64,000 nt of DNA, taken from assembly GCA_027186245.1 (NCBI GenBank), contig CP114483.1, forward strand, positions 18,558,220 to 18,622,219, read 5' to 3'. Within the stretch, counting starts at the first letter, position 1. The number at the start of each line of letters is the position of its first letter. Made by a program: the position numbers and the translations under genes. This DNA is from Coriaria nepalensis. Taxonomy: Eukaryota > Streptophyta > Magnoliopsida > Cucurbitales > Coriariaceae. A model generated the notes under the pieces. It saw nothing but the letters and a program-made list of their open reading frames with translations, did no database searches and was not told the DNA's origin. Shown one piece after another: positions 54,291-64,000 of this stretch.

Positions 54291-56587
54291 CGAAACTCAT
54301 GTTTATAGTGCAAATTTCTTTCGAAGTGTTTTAGAATTATTTAATAACTGAAAGAGACGCAATTATACGAGTTTAAGGCCAAAAACATGCATAGTTGCCT
54401 TCAATAGATCATTTGCATGTTATGCATGAAAGTCGTGTTTTAAATGCAAAAATATAATTGGTTCGACATGCTTTCAAATAATTTAATGATATGAAAAGAC
54501 TGAATGATATGCTTTTTAAGGCTAAAATAATGCATTGTTGTCTGCAATAGATTAATTGCAAGTTATGTAAGAAAATCATGTTCGAAAGGGCGAAAATAGA
54601 ATTCATTTGAATTAATTTAGAATCATTTAATCACTACACGAGACTCAATGACATGATTTTAAGGCTAAACAAATGCATTGTTGCCTTCGATAGATCAACT
54701 GCAAGTTATGCACGAAAGTCACGTTTAAAGTGCGAATTTCGTCCGAAGTTATTTAGAATGATTTAATGACTGAAAGAGACGCAATTATACGAGTTTAAGG
54801 CTAAAAAAATGCATAGTTGCCTTCAATAGATCATTTGCAGGTTATGCTTGAAAGTCGTGTTTTAAATGCAAAATTATAATTGGTTCGACATGCTTTCAAA
54901 TAATTTAATGATATGAAAAGACTGAATGATATGGTTTTTAAGGCTAAAATAATCAATTGTTGTCTGCAATAGATTAATTGCAAGTTATGTAAGAAAATCG
55001 TGTTTGAAAGGCAAAAATAGAATTCGTTCGAATTAATTTAGAAGGATTTAATCACTACGAGAGACTCAACGACATGATTTTAAGGCTAAAGAAATGCATT
55101 GTTGCCTTCAATAGATCAACTGCAAGTTATGCACGAAAGTCATGTTTATAGTGCAAATTTCGTTCGAAGTGTTTTAGAATTATTTAATAACTGAAAGAGA
55201 CGCAATTATACGAGTTTAAGGCCAAAAAAATGCATAGTTGCCTTCAATAGATCATTTGCAGGTTATGCATGAAAGTCGTGTTTTAAATGCAAAAATATAA
55301 TTGGTTCGACATGCTTTCAAATAATTTAATGATATGAAAAGACTGAATGATATGCTTTTTAAGGCTAAAATAATGCATTGTTGGCTGCAATAGATTAATT
55401 GCAAGTTATGTAAGAAAATCATGTTTGAAGGGCGAAAATAGAATTCATTAGAATTAATTTAGAATGAGTTAATCACTACAAGAGACTCAATGACATGATT
55501 TTAAAGCTAAACAAATGCATTGGTGCCTTCGATAGATCAACTGCATGTTATGCACGGAACTCATGTTTAAAGTGCGAATTTCATTCGAAGTGATTTAGAA
55601 TGATTTAAGGACTGAAGGAGATGCAATTATACGACTTTACGGCTAAAAAAACTGCATAGTTGCCTTCAATAGATGAATTGCAGGTTATGTGTGAAAGTCG
55701 TGTTTTAAATGCAAAAATATAATTGGTTCGACATGGTTCCAAATAATTTAATGATATGAGAAGACTGAATGATATGCTTTTTAAGGCTAAAATAATGCAT
55801 TGTTGTCTGCAATAGATTAATTGCAAGTTATGTAAGAAAACCATGTTTGAAGGGCGAAAATAGAATTCGTTAGAATTAATTTAGAATGATTTAATCACTA
55901 CAGGAGACTCAATTATAGGATTTTAAGGCTAAACAAATGCATTGTTGCCTTCGATAGATCAACTGCAAGTTATGCACGGAACTCATGTTTAAAGTGCGAA
56001 TTTCGTTCGGAGTGATTTAGAATTATTTAATGACTGAAAGAGACGCAATTATACGAGATTAAGGCTAAAAAAATCCATAGTTTCCTTCAATAGATCATTT
56101 GCAGGTTATGCATGAAAGTCGTGTTTTAAATGCAAATTATAATTGGTTTGACATGCTTTCAAATAATTTAATGATATGATAAGACTGAATGATATGGTTT
56201 TTAAGGCTAAAATAATCAATTGTTGTCTGCAATAGATTAATTGCAAGTTATGTAAGAAAATAATGTTTGAAGGGAAAAAATATAATTCGTTCGAATTAAT
56301 TAAGAAGGATTTAATCACTACAAGAGACTCAACGACATGATTTTAAGGCTAAAGAAATGCATTGGTGCCTTCAATAGATCAACTGCAAGTTATGCACGAA
56401 AGTCATGTTTAAAGTGCGAATTTCGTCCGAAGTTATTTAGAATGATTTAATGACTGAAAGAGACGCAATTATACGACTTTAAGGCTAAACAAATGCATAG
56501 TTGCCTTCAATAGATCAATTGCAGGTTATGTGTGAAAGACGTGTTTTAAATGCAAAAATATAATTGGTTCGACATCCTTTCAAATAA

Positions 56588-56605
56588 TTTAATGATATGC
56601 TTTTT
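56588..56605 (-). other. 18-bp deletion in monomer b, reciprocal to the 18-bp duplication
   Basis: The text reads AATAATTTAATGATATGCTT. The element TGATATGAAAAGACTGAA, present once in ordinary units, is missing, and one of the two flanking AATGATATG repeats has been lost with it. This is the product expected from slippage in the other direction at the same site. Confidence 0.9.
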
Positions 56606-58694
56606 AAGGCTAAAATAATGCATTGTTGGCTGCAATAGATTAATTGCAAGTTATGTAAGAAAATCATGTTTGAAGGGTGAAAATAGAATACGTTAGAATT
56701 AATTTAGTATGATTTAATCACTACAAGAGACTCAATGACATGATTTTAAGGTCAAACAAATGCATTGTTGCCTTCGATAGATGAACTGCAAGTGATGCAC
56801 GAAAGTCATGTTTAAAGTGCGAATTTTATTCGAAGTGATTTAGAATGATTTAATGACTGAAAGAGACGCAATTATCCGACTTTACGGCTAAAAAAACTGC
56901 ATAGTTGCCTTCAATAGATCAATTGCAAGTTATGTGTGAAAGTCATGTTTTAAATGCAAAAATAGAATTGGTTCAACGTGTTTTCAAATAATTTAATGAT
57001 ATTAAAAGACTGAATGATATGCTTTTTAAGGCTAAAATAATGCATTGTTGTCTGCAATAGATTAATTGCAAGTTACGTAAGAAAATCATGTTTGAAGGGC
57101 GAAAATAGAATTCGTTAGAATTAATTTAGAATGATTTAATCACTACAAGAGACTCAATGACATGATTTTAAGGCTAAACAAATGCATTGTTGCCTTCGAT
57201 AGATCAACTGCAAGTTATGCACCAAAGTCATGTTTAAAGTGCGAATTTCATTCGAAGTGATTTAGAATGATTTAATGACTGAAGGAGATGCAATTATCCG
57301 ACTTTACGGCTAAAAAAACTGCACAGTTGCCGTCAATAGATCAATTGCGGGTTATGTGTGAAAGTCGTGTTTTAAATGCAAAAATAGAATTGGTTCTACG
57401 TGCTTTCAAATAATTTAATGATATGAAAAGACTGAATGATATGTTTTTTAAGGCTAAAATAATGCATTGTTGTCTGCAATAGATTAATTGCAAGTTATGT
57501 AAGAAAATCATGTTCGAAAGGGCGAAAATAGAATTCATTTGAATTAATTTAGAATGATTTAATCACTACAAGAGACTCAATGACATGATTTTAAGGCTAA
57601 ACAAATGCATTGTTGCCTTCGATAGATCAACTGCAAGTTATGCACGAAAGTCACGTTTAAAGTGCGAATTTCTTCCGAAGTTATTTAGAATGATTTAATG
57701 ACTGAAAGAGACGCAATTATACGAGTTTAAGGCTAAAAAAATGCATAGTTGCCTTCAATAGATCATTTGCAGGTTATGCATGAAAGTCGTGTTTTAAATG
57801 CAAAATTATAATTGGTTCGACATGCTTTCAAATAATTTAATGATATGAAAAGACTGAATGATATGTTTTTTAAGGCTAAAATAATGCATTGTTGTCTGCA
57901 ATAGATTGATTGCAAGTTATGTAAGAAAATCATGTTTGGAGGGCGAAAATAGAATTCATTAGAATTAATTTAGAATGATTTAATCACTCCAAGAGACTCA
58001 ATGACATGATTTTAAGGCTATACAAATGCATGTTGCCTTCGATAGATCAACTGCAAGTTATGCACGGAATTCATGTTTAAAGTGCGAATTTCATTCGAAG
58101 TGATTTAGAATGATTTAATGACTGAAGGAGATGCAATTATACGACTTTACGGCTAAAAAAACTGCATAGTTGCCTTCAATAGATCATTTGCAGGTTATGC
58201 ATGAAAGTCGTGTTTTAAATGCAAAATTATAATTGGTTCAACATGCTTTCAAATAATTTAATGATATGAAAAGACTGAATGATATGCTTTTTAAGGCTAA
58301 AATAATGCATTGTTGTCTGCAATAGATTAATTGCAAGTTTTGTAAGAAAATCATGTTTGAAGGGCGAAAATAGAATTCGTTAGAATTAATTTAGAATGAT
58401 TTAATCACTACAAGAGACTCAATGACATGATTTTAAGGCTAAACAAATGCATTGTTGCCTTCGATAGATCAACTGCAAGTTATGCACAAAAGTCATGTTT
58501 AAAGTGCGAATTTCGTCCGTTGTTATTTAGAATGATTTAATGACTGAAAGAGACGCAATTATACGACCTTAAGCCTAAAAAAATGCATAGTTGCCTTCAA
58601 TAGATCATTTGCAGGTTATGCATGAAAGTCGTGTTTTAAATGCAAAAATATAATTGGTTCGACATGCTTTCAAATAATTTAATGATATGAAAAG

Positions 58695-58725
58695 ACTGAA
58701 TGATATGCTTTGAAGGCAACTCTGC
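58695..58725. other. Strand switch 2 (B to A)
   Basis: Reverse monomer b runs to AATGATATGCTTT and continues as GAAGGCAACTCTGCAT, which is forward monomer c just after its core. The block-B unit stops at about trimer position 229 and the forward unit starts at about position 341. The joint has at most 2-3 shared bases. It does not pair with switch 1 as the two ends of a clean inversion: the trimer positions on the two sides do not fit together without extra loss and gain of sequence. Confidence 0.92.
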
Positions 58726-59455
58726 ATTTTTTTTGCCTTAAAGTCAACTTATTGCGTCTCTTTTAGTCATTAAATCTTTCTAAATCACTTCGAACGAAAT
58801 TCGGCCTCTAAATATGACTTTCGTGCATAACTTGCAGTTGATCTATTGAACGCAACAATGGTTTTGTTTAGCCTTTAAGTCATGTTTTTGCGTCTCTTTT
58901 AGTCAGAAAATCATTCTAAATCACTTCGAACGAAATTCGGCATTTGAACATGACTTTTGTGCATAACTTGCAGTTGATCTATTGAAGGCAACAATGCATT
59001 TGTTCTTTTAGTCAGAAAATCATTCTAAATCACTTCGAACGAAATTAGGCATTTGAACATGTCTTTCGTGCATAACTTGCAGTTGATCTATTGAAGTTAA
59101 CAATGCATTTGTGTAGCCTTAAAGTCACGTCAATGAGTCTCTTCGAGTCGTTAAATCATTCTAAATTAAGTCGAACGAATTCTATTTTTTCCCTTCAAAC
59201 ATGATTTTATTACATAACTTGCAATTAATATATTGAAGACAACAATGCATTATTTTACCATTAAAAAGCATATCACTCAGTCTTTTCAATCATTAAATTT
59301 TTTGAAGGCACTTCGAACCATATCTCTTTTTGCACGTAAAACTCAACTTTCAGGCATACCTTGCAATTGATCTATTGAAGGCAACTATGCATTTTTTTAG
59401 CCTGGAAGTCATATTTTTGCATCTCTTTTAGTCATTAAATCTTTCTAAATCACTT
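58711..59455 (+). repeat. Irregular monomer order next to strand switch 2
   Basis: After a partial monomer c, type-a starts follow at 58,791, 58,927 and 59,036, spaced 136 and 109 bp where 420 bp is normal. The first is an a/c hybrid (AGTCATG joined to TTTTTGCGTCTC). The second loses its 3' part (CATTTGT joined to TCTTTTAGTCAG). So monomer b and most of c are missing twice. The regular trimer resumes at 59,036. The first part also carries private changes (CAACTCTGCATTTTTTTTGCC, AATGGTTTTG). Confidence 0.88.
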
Positions 59456-60299
59456 CGAACGAAATTCGGCCTTTAAATATGACTTTCGTGCATAACTTGC
59501 AGTTGATCTATTGAAGGCAACAATGCATTTGTTTAGCCTTTAAGTCATGTAATTGAGTCTCTTCGAGTCATTAAATCATTCTAAATTAAGTCGAACGAAT
59601 TCTATTTTCGCCCTTCAAACATTATTTTCTTACATAACTTGCAATTCATCTATTGAAGACAACAATGCATTATTTTACCACTAAAAAGCATATCACTCAG
59701 TGTTTTCAATCATTAAATTGTATGAAGGCACTTCGAACCAATTCTCTTTTTGCATTTAAAACGCGACTTTCATGCATAACTTGCAATTGATCTATTGAAG
59801 GCAACTATGCATTTTTTTAGCCTTAAAGTCATATTTTTGCGTCTCTTTTAGTCAGAAAATCATTCAAAATCACTTCGAACGAAATTCGGCATTTGAACAT
59901 GACTTTCGTGCATAACTTGCAGTTGATCTATTGAAGTCAACAATACATTTGTTTAGCCTTAAAGTCATGTCAATGAGTCTCTTCTAGTCGTTAAATCATT
60001 CTAAATTAAGTCGAACGAATTCTATTTTTTCCCTTCAAACATGATTTTATTACATAACTTGCAATTAATCTATTGAAGACAACAATGCATTATTTGACCA
60101 TTAAAAAGCATGTCACTCAGTCTTTTCTATCATTAAATTGTTTGAAGGCACTTCGAACCATTTCTCTTTTTGCATTTAAAACGCGACTTTCAGGCATAAC
60201 TTGCAATGGATCTACTGAAGGCAACTAAGCATTTTTTTAGCCTTAAAGTCATATTATTGCGTCTCTTTTAGTCAGAAAATGATTCTAAATCACTTCGAA

Positions 60300-63200
60300 C
60301 GAAATTAGGCATTTGAACATGACTTTCGTGCATAACTTGCAGTTGATCTATTGAAGTTAACAATGCATTTGTTTAGCCTTAAAGTCATGTCAATGAGTCT
60401 CTTCGAGTCATTAAATCATTCTAAATTAAGTCGAACGAATTCTGTTTGCGCCCTTCAAACATTATTTTGTTACATAACTTGCAATTAATCTATTGAAGAC
60501 AACAATGCATTATTTTACCATTAAAAAGCATATCACTCAGTCTTTTCAATCATTAAATTGTTTGAAGGCACTTCGAACCAAATCTCTTTTTGCATTTAAA
60601 ACGCGACTTTCATGCATAACTTGCAATTGATCTATTGAAGGCAACTATGCATTTTTTTAGCCTTAAAGTCATATTTTTGCGTCTCTTTTAGTCAGAAAAT
60701 CATTCTAAATCACTTCGAACGAAATTCGGCATTTTAACATGACTTTCGTGCATAACTTGCAGTTCATCTATTGAAGTCAACAATGCACTTGTTTAGCCTT
60801 AAAGTCATGTCAATGAGTCTCTTCTAGTCGTGAAATCATTCTAAATTAAGTCGAACGAATTCTATTTTTTCCCTTCAAACATGATTTTATTACATAACTT
60901 GCAATTAATCTATTGAAGACAACAATGCATTATTTTACCATTAAAAAGCATGTCACTCAGTCTTTTCAATCATGAAATTGTTTAAAGGCACTTCGGACCA
61001 TATCTCTTTTTGCATTTAAAACGTGCCTTTCATGCATAACTTGCAAGTGATCTATTGAAGGCAACTATGCATTTTTTTAGCCTTAAAGTCATATTTTTGC
61101 ATCTCTTTTAGTCAGAAAATCATTCTAAATCATTTCGAACGAAATTCGGCATTTGAACATGACTTTCGTGCATAACTTGCAGTTGATCTATTGAAGTCAA
61201 CAATGCATTTGTTTAGCCTTAAAGTCATGTCAATGAGTCTCTTCTAGTCGTTAAATTATTCTAAATTAAGTCGAACGAATTCTGTTTTTTCCCTTCAAAC
61301 ATGATTTTATTACATAACTTGCAATTAATCTATTGAAGACAACAATGCATTATTTTACCATTAAAAAGCATGTCACTCGGTCTTTTCAATCATTAAATTG
61401 TTTGAAGGCACTACGGACCATATCTCTTTTTGCATTTAAAACGTGACTTTCATGCATAACTTGCAAGTGATCTATTGAAGGCAACTATGCATTTTTTTAG
61501 CCTTAAAGTCATATTTTTGCATCTCTTTTAGTCAGAAAATCATTCTAAATCATTTCGAACGAAATTCGGCATTTGAATATGACTTTCGTGCATAACTTGT
61601 AGTTGATCTATTGAAGGCAACAATGCATTTGTTTAGCCTTTAAGTCATGTAACTGAGTCTCTTCGAGTCATTAAATCATTCTAAATTAAGTCGAACGAAT
61701 TCTATTTTCGCCCTTCAAACATTATTTTCTTACATAACTTGCAATTAATCTATTCAAGACAACAATGCATTATTCTACCACTAAAAAGCATATCACTCAG
61801 TCTTTTCAATCATTAAATTGTTTGAAGGCACTTCGAACCATATCTCTTTTTGCATTTAAAACGCGACTTTCAGGCATAACTTGCAATGGATCTATTGAAG
61901 GCAACTATGCATTTTTTTAGCCTTAAAGTCATATTTTTGCGTCTCTTTTAGTAAGAAAATCATTCTAAATCACTCCCAACGAAATTAGGCATTTAAACAT
62001 GACTTTCGTGCATAACTTGTAGTTGATCTATTGAAGTCAACAATATATTTGTTTAGCCTTAAAGTCATGTCAATGAGTCTCTTCTAGTCGTTAAATCATT
62101 CTAAATTAAGTCGAACGAATTCTATTTTTTCCCTTCAAACCTGATTTTATTACATAACTTGCAATTAATCTATTGAAGACAACAATGCATTATTTTACCA
62201 TTAAAAAGCATGTCACTCAGTCTTTTCAATCATTAAATTGTTTGAAGGCACTTCGAACCATATCTCTTTTTGCATTTAAAACGCGACTTTCAGGCATAAC
62301 TTGCAATGGATCTATTGAAGGCAACTATGCATTTTTTTAGCCTTAAAGTCATATTTTTGCGTCTCTTTTAGTAAGAAAATCATTCTAAATCACTCCGAAC
62401 GAAATTAGGCATTTGAACATGACTTTCGTGCATAACTTGCAGTTGATCTATTGAAGTTAACAATGCATTTGTTTAGCCTTAAAGTCATGTCAATGAGTCT
62501 CTTCGAGTCATTAAATCATTCTAAATTAAGTCGAACGAATTATGTTTGCGCCCTTCAAACATTATTTTGTTACATAACTTGCAATTAATCTATTGAAGAC
62601 AACAATGCATTATTTTACCATTAAAAAGCATATCACTCAGTCTTTTCAATCATTAAATTGTTTGAAGGCACTTCGAACCAAATCTCTTTTTGCATTTAAA
62701 ACGCGACTTTCATGCATAACTTGCAATTGATCTATTGAAGGCAACTATGCATTTTTTTAGCCTTAAAGTCATATTTTTGCGTCTCTTTTAGTCAGGAAAT
62801 CATTCTAAATCACTTCGAACGAAATTGCGCATTTTAACATGACTTTCGTGCATAACTTGCAGTTCATCTATTGAAGTCAACAATGCACTTGTTTAGCCTT
62901 AAAGTCATGTCAATGAGTCTCTTCTAGTCGTGAAATCATTCTAAATTAAGTCGAACGAATTCTATTTTTTCCCTTCAAACATGATTTTATTACATAACTT
63001 GCAATTAATCTATTGAAGACAACAATGCATTATTTGACCATTAAAAAGCATGTCACTCAGTCTTTTCAATCATTAAATTGTTTGAAGCAACTTCGGACCA
63101 TATCTCTTTTTGCATTTAAAACGTGCCTTTCATGCATAACTTGCAAGTGATCTATTGAAGGGCAACTAATGCATTTTTTTTAGCCTTTTAAAGTCATATT

Positions 63201-64000
63201 TTTGCATCTCTTTTAGGTCAGAAAATCATTCTATAATCATTTCGAACGAAATCGGCATTTGTGACATGACTTTCGTGCATAACTTGCAGTTGATCTATTG
63301 AAGTCAACAATGCATTTGTTTAGCCTTAAAGTCATGTCAATGAGTCTCTTCTAGTCGTTAAATTATTCTAAATTAAGTCGAACGAATTCTGTTTTTTCCC
63401 TTCAAACATGATTTTATTACATAACTTGCAATTAATCTATTGAAGACAACAATGCATTATTTTACCATTAAAAAGCATGTCACTCCGGTCTTTTCAATCA
63501 TTAAATTGTTTGAAGGCACTACAGACCAATATCTCTTTTTGCATTTAAAAACGTGACTTTCATGCATAACTTTGCAAGTGATCTATTGAAGGCAAACTAT
63601 GCATTTTTTTTAGCCTTAAAGTCATATTTTTGCATCTCTTTTAGTCAGAAAATCATTCTAAATCATTGCGAACGAAATACGGCATTTGAATATGACTTTC
63701 GTGCATAACTTGTAGTTGATCTATTGAGGCAACAATGCATTTGTTTAGCCTTTAAGTCATGTAACTGAGTCTCTTCGAGTCATTAAATCATTCTAAATTA
63801 AGTCCAACGAGTTCTATGTTCGCCCTTTTCAAACATTATTTTCTTACATAACTTGCAATTAATCTATTCAAGACAACAATGCATTATTCTACCACTAAAA
63901 AGCATATCACTCAGTCTTTTCAATCATTAAATTGTTTGGAAGCACTTCGAACCATATCTCTTTTTGCATTTAAAACGCGACTTTCAGGCATAACTTGAAT
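60300..64000 (+). repeat. 2,100-bp offset duplication (5 trimers)
   Basis: About 60,300-61,890 recurs from about 62,400 to the window end at an offset of 2,100 bp. Shared rare bases are CTGTTTGCGCCC (ATGTTTGCGCCC in the second copy) with ATTATTTTGTTACAT, CATTTTAACATG, AGTTCATCTATTG, CAATGCACTTG, CGTGAAATCATT, CTTCGGACC, ACGTGCC, CACTAC with GGACC, and CTTGTAGTTGATC. Up to 63,160 the offset stays exactly 2,100. After that it drifts to about 2,113 through extra bases. Confidence 0.88.
63161..64000 (+). other. Stretch with many single-base indels, probably low sequence quality
   Basis: Compared with the otherwise near-identical copy 2,100 bp upstream, extra bases appear in GAAGGGCAAC, ACTAATGC, GCATTTTTTTTAGCC, CCTTTTAAAG, TTAGGTCAG, CTATAATC, CACTCCGG, ACCAATATC, TTTAAAAACG, AACTTTGC, GGCAAACTATG and CCCTTTTCAAAC. 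Bases are missing in GAAATCGGC and ATTGAGGC. Many lie in short homopolymers, and the net gain is about 13 bp in 850. The preceding 4 kb of the block has no net indel. An unpolished or low-coverage assembly end fits better than biology. Confidence 0.8.

Larger units (their letters stand above)
8028..58710 (-). repeat. Block B: 421-bp trimers, reverse orientation
   Basis: The array continues for 50.7 kb with monomers read on the minus strand, in + strand order c', b', a'. The period is 421 bp. Relative to block A it consistently shows several differences: CATATCATT in b, giving the extra base; GTGCGAATTTC in a (A has GGC there); TATAATTGCGTCTC in c (A has TATTTTTGCGTCTC); and ACATGCTTTCAAATAATT at the b/c joint (A has CACTTCGAACC and AATTGTTTGAAGG there, read on the other strand). 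These fixed differences make B a separate HOR subfamily, not merely an inverted copy of A. No gene is present. Internal zones are listed separately. Confidence 0.95.
49500..58710 (-). repeat. Block B zone 6: mosaic trimers up to strand switch 2
   Basis: The zone mixes c1, c2 and the TTCAACGTG/GATATTAAAAGAC form of the b/c joint. It holds a 421-bp pair at about 49.91-50.10 and 50.33-50.52 kb (shared GTTGGCTGC and CGTTCAAATTAATTTAG), the 1,264-bp duplication, and small single-base indels such as GTTCGAAAGGGCG at 54,580 and 57,510. Divergence between neighbours rises toward the right end. No gene is present. Confidence 0.82.
1..64000. repeat. Satellite array filling the whole window
   Basis: Every stretch I read aligns to one of three related units of 136-143 bp that recur in the fixed order a-b-c. 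The motifs ATAACTTGCA, ATCTATTGAAG and AATGCAT (or their reverse complements) recur about every 140 bp from the first line to the last. Composition is roughly two-thirds A+T, judged from a few lines. No open frame longer than about 80 codons, no LTR, no transposon end, no tRNA or rRNA sequence and no telomere repeat interrupts it. Satellites of this size are typical of centromeric or pericentromeric heterochromatin in eukaryotes; that location is inferred, not shown. The family is not one I recognise. Confidence 0.97.
58711..64000 (+). repeat. Block A-right: 420-bp trimers, forward orientation
   Basis: Forward trimers return, with CGAAC or its variant at 59,456, 59,876, 60,296, 60,716, 61,136, 61,556, 61,976, 62,396 and 62,816, an exact 420-bp period without indels. 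Next come 63,243 and 63,669, where indels accumulate. Block-A bases are present: CAATCATT in b, TATTTTTGCGTCTC in c, and CACTTCGAACC at the b/c joint. It belongs to the same subfamily as block A-left. Subtype Y features (TTTTTTCCC in b, GTCAACAATG in a) combine with the subtype X GAAGACAAC in b. No gene is present. Confidence 0.93.

Noticed and set aside
14308..57538. Seventeen minus-strand open frames of 62-79 codons with near-identical translations
   Set aside because: They are read-throughs of about 1.6 satellite monomers in the same frame. Their similarity is that of the DNA repeat, and they end at stops fixed in the trimer. The shared residues map to the monomer core. No start context, domain or codon pattern supports translation.
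8028..58710. Transposon or retroelement carrying block B, with the switches as element ends
   Set aside because: No terminal repeats, target-site duplication or coding remnants are visible; both sides of each joint are satellite.
1..64000. CRISPR array
   Set aside because: Repeats are contiguous 140-bp units without unique spacers, and no cas-like gene is present.
1..64000. Telomere or subtelomere sequence
   Set aside because: No TTAGGG, TTTAGGG or TTAGG arrays are present on either strand in the stretches read.

Overview
The whole 64-kb window is one uninterrupted array of AT-rich tandem satellite DNA. I see no protein-coding gene, no RNA gene, no transposon and no unique sequence. The basic unit is about 140 bp. 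Three diverged unit types, here called a (136 bp), b (142-143 bp) and c (142 bp), follow each other in fixed order and form a higher-order repeat (HOR) of 420-421 bp. From length and period this is roughly 150 trimers, or about 455 monomers. Such an array points to a eukaryotic chromosome and to centromeric, pericentromeric or other heterochromatic DNA in a long-read assembly. I do not recognise the satellite family and cannot name the organism; nothing in the sequence separates plant from animal.

Layout. (1) 1-8,027 is block A-left, about 19 trimers with a strict 420-bp period; two trimer subtypes are mixed and often alternate. (2) 8,028 to about 58,710 is block B, 50.7 kb, in which the same a-b-c trimer lies on the opposite strand. 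B is not a plain copy of A. Its period is 421 bp, one extra base sits in monomer b, and it has its own diagnostic bases in all three monomers. (3) About 58,711-64,000 is block A-right, back in the first orientation and again on a 420-bp period, after about 745 irregular bases in which type-a monomers follow each other without b and c. The last 840 bases (63,161 on) carry many single-base insertions that look like sequence errors.

Inside block B several zones can be separated by their variants. 8.0-9.8 kb holds only the c1 variant of monomer c. 9.8-18.3 kb mixes c1 and c2. 18.3-32.4 kb lacks c2 and contains a 5,070-bp near-identical tandem duplication (about 19.9-30.1 kb). 32.4-33.7 kb is more diverged. 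33.7-49.5 kb is built from nested segmental duplications with periods of 421, 1,685 and about 2,948 bp and offsets of about 4,211 and 7,160 bp. 49.5-58.7 kb is a mosaic containing a 1,264-bp tandem duplication. The duplication lengths are close to whole multiples of the trimer, as expected from unequal exchange between registered units.

The short open reading frames on the minus strand (62-79 codons, near-identical copies) are read-throughs of the satellite and are not annotated as genes. The points of interest are structural: two strand switches, subfamilies that track orientation, recent nested amplification, an 18-bp element seen at copy number 0, 1 and 2, and a likely assembly-quality drop at the right end.
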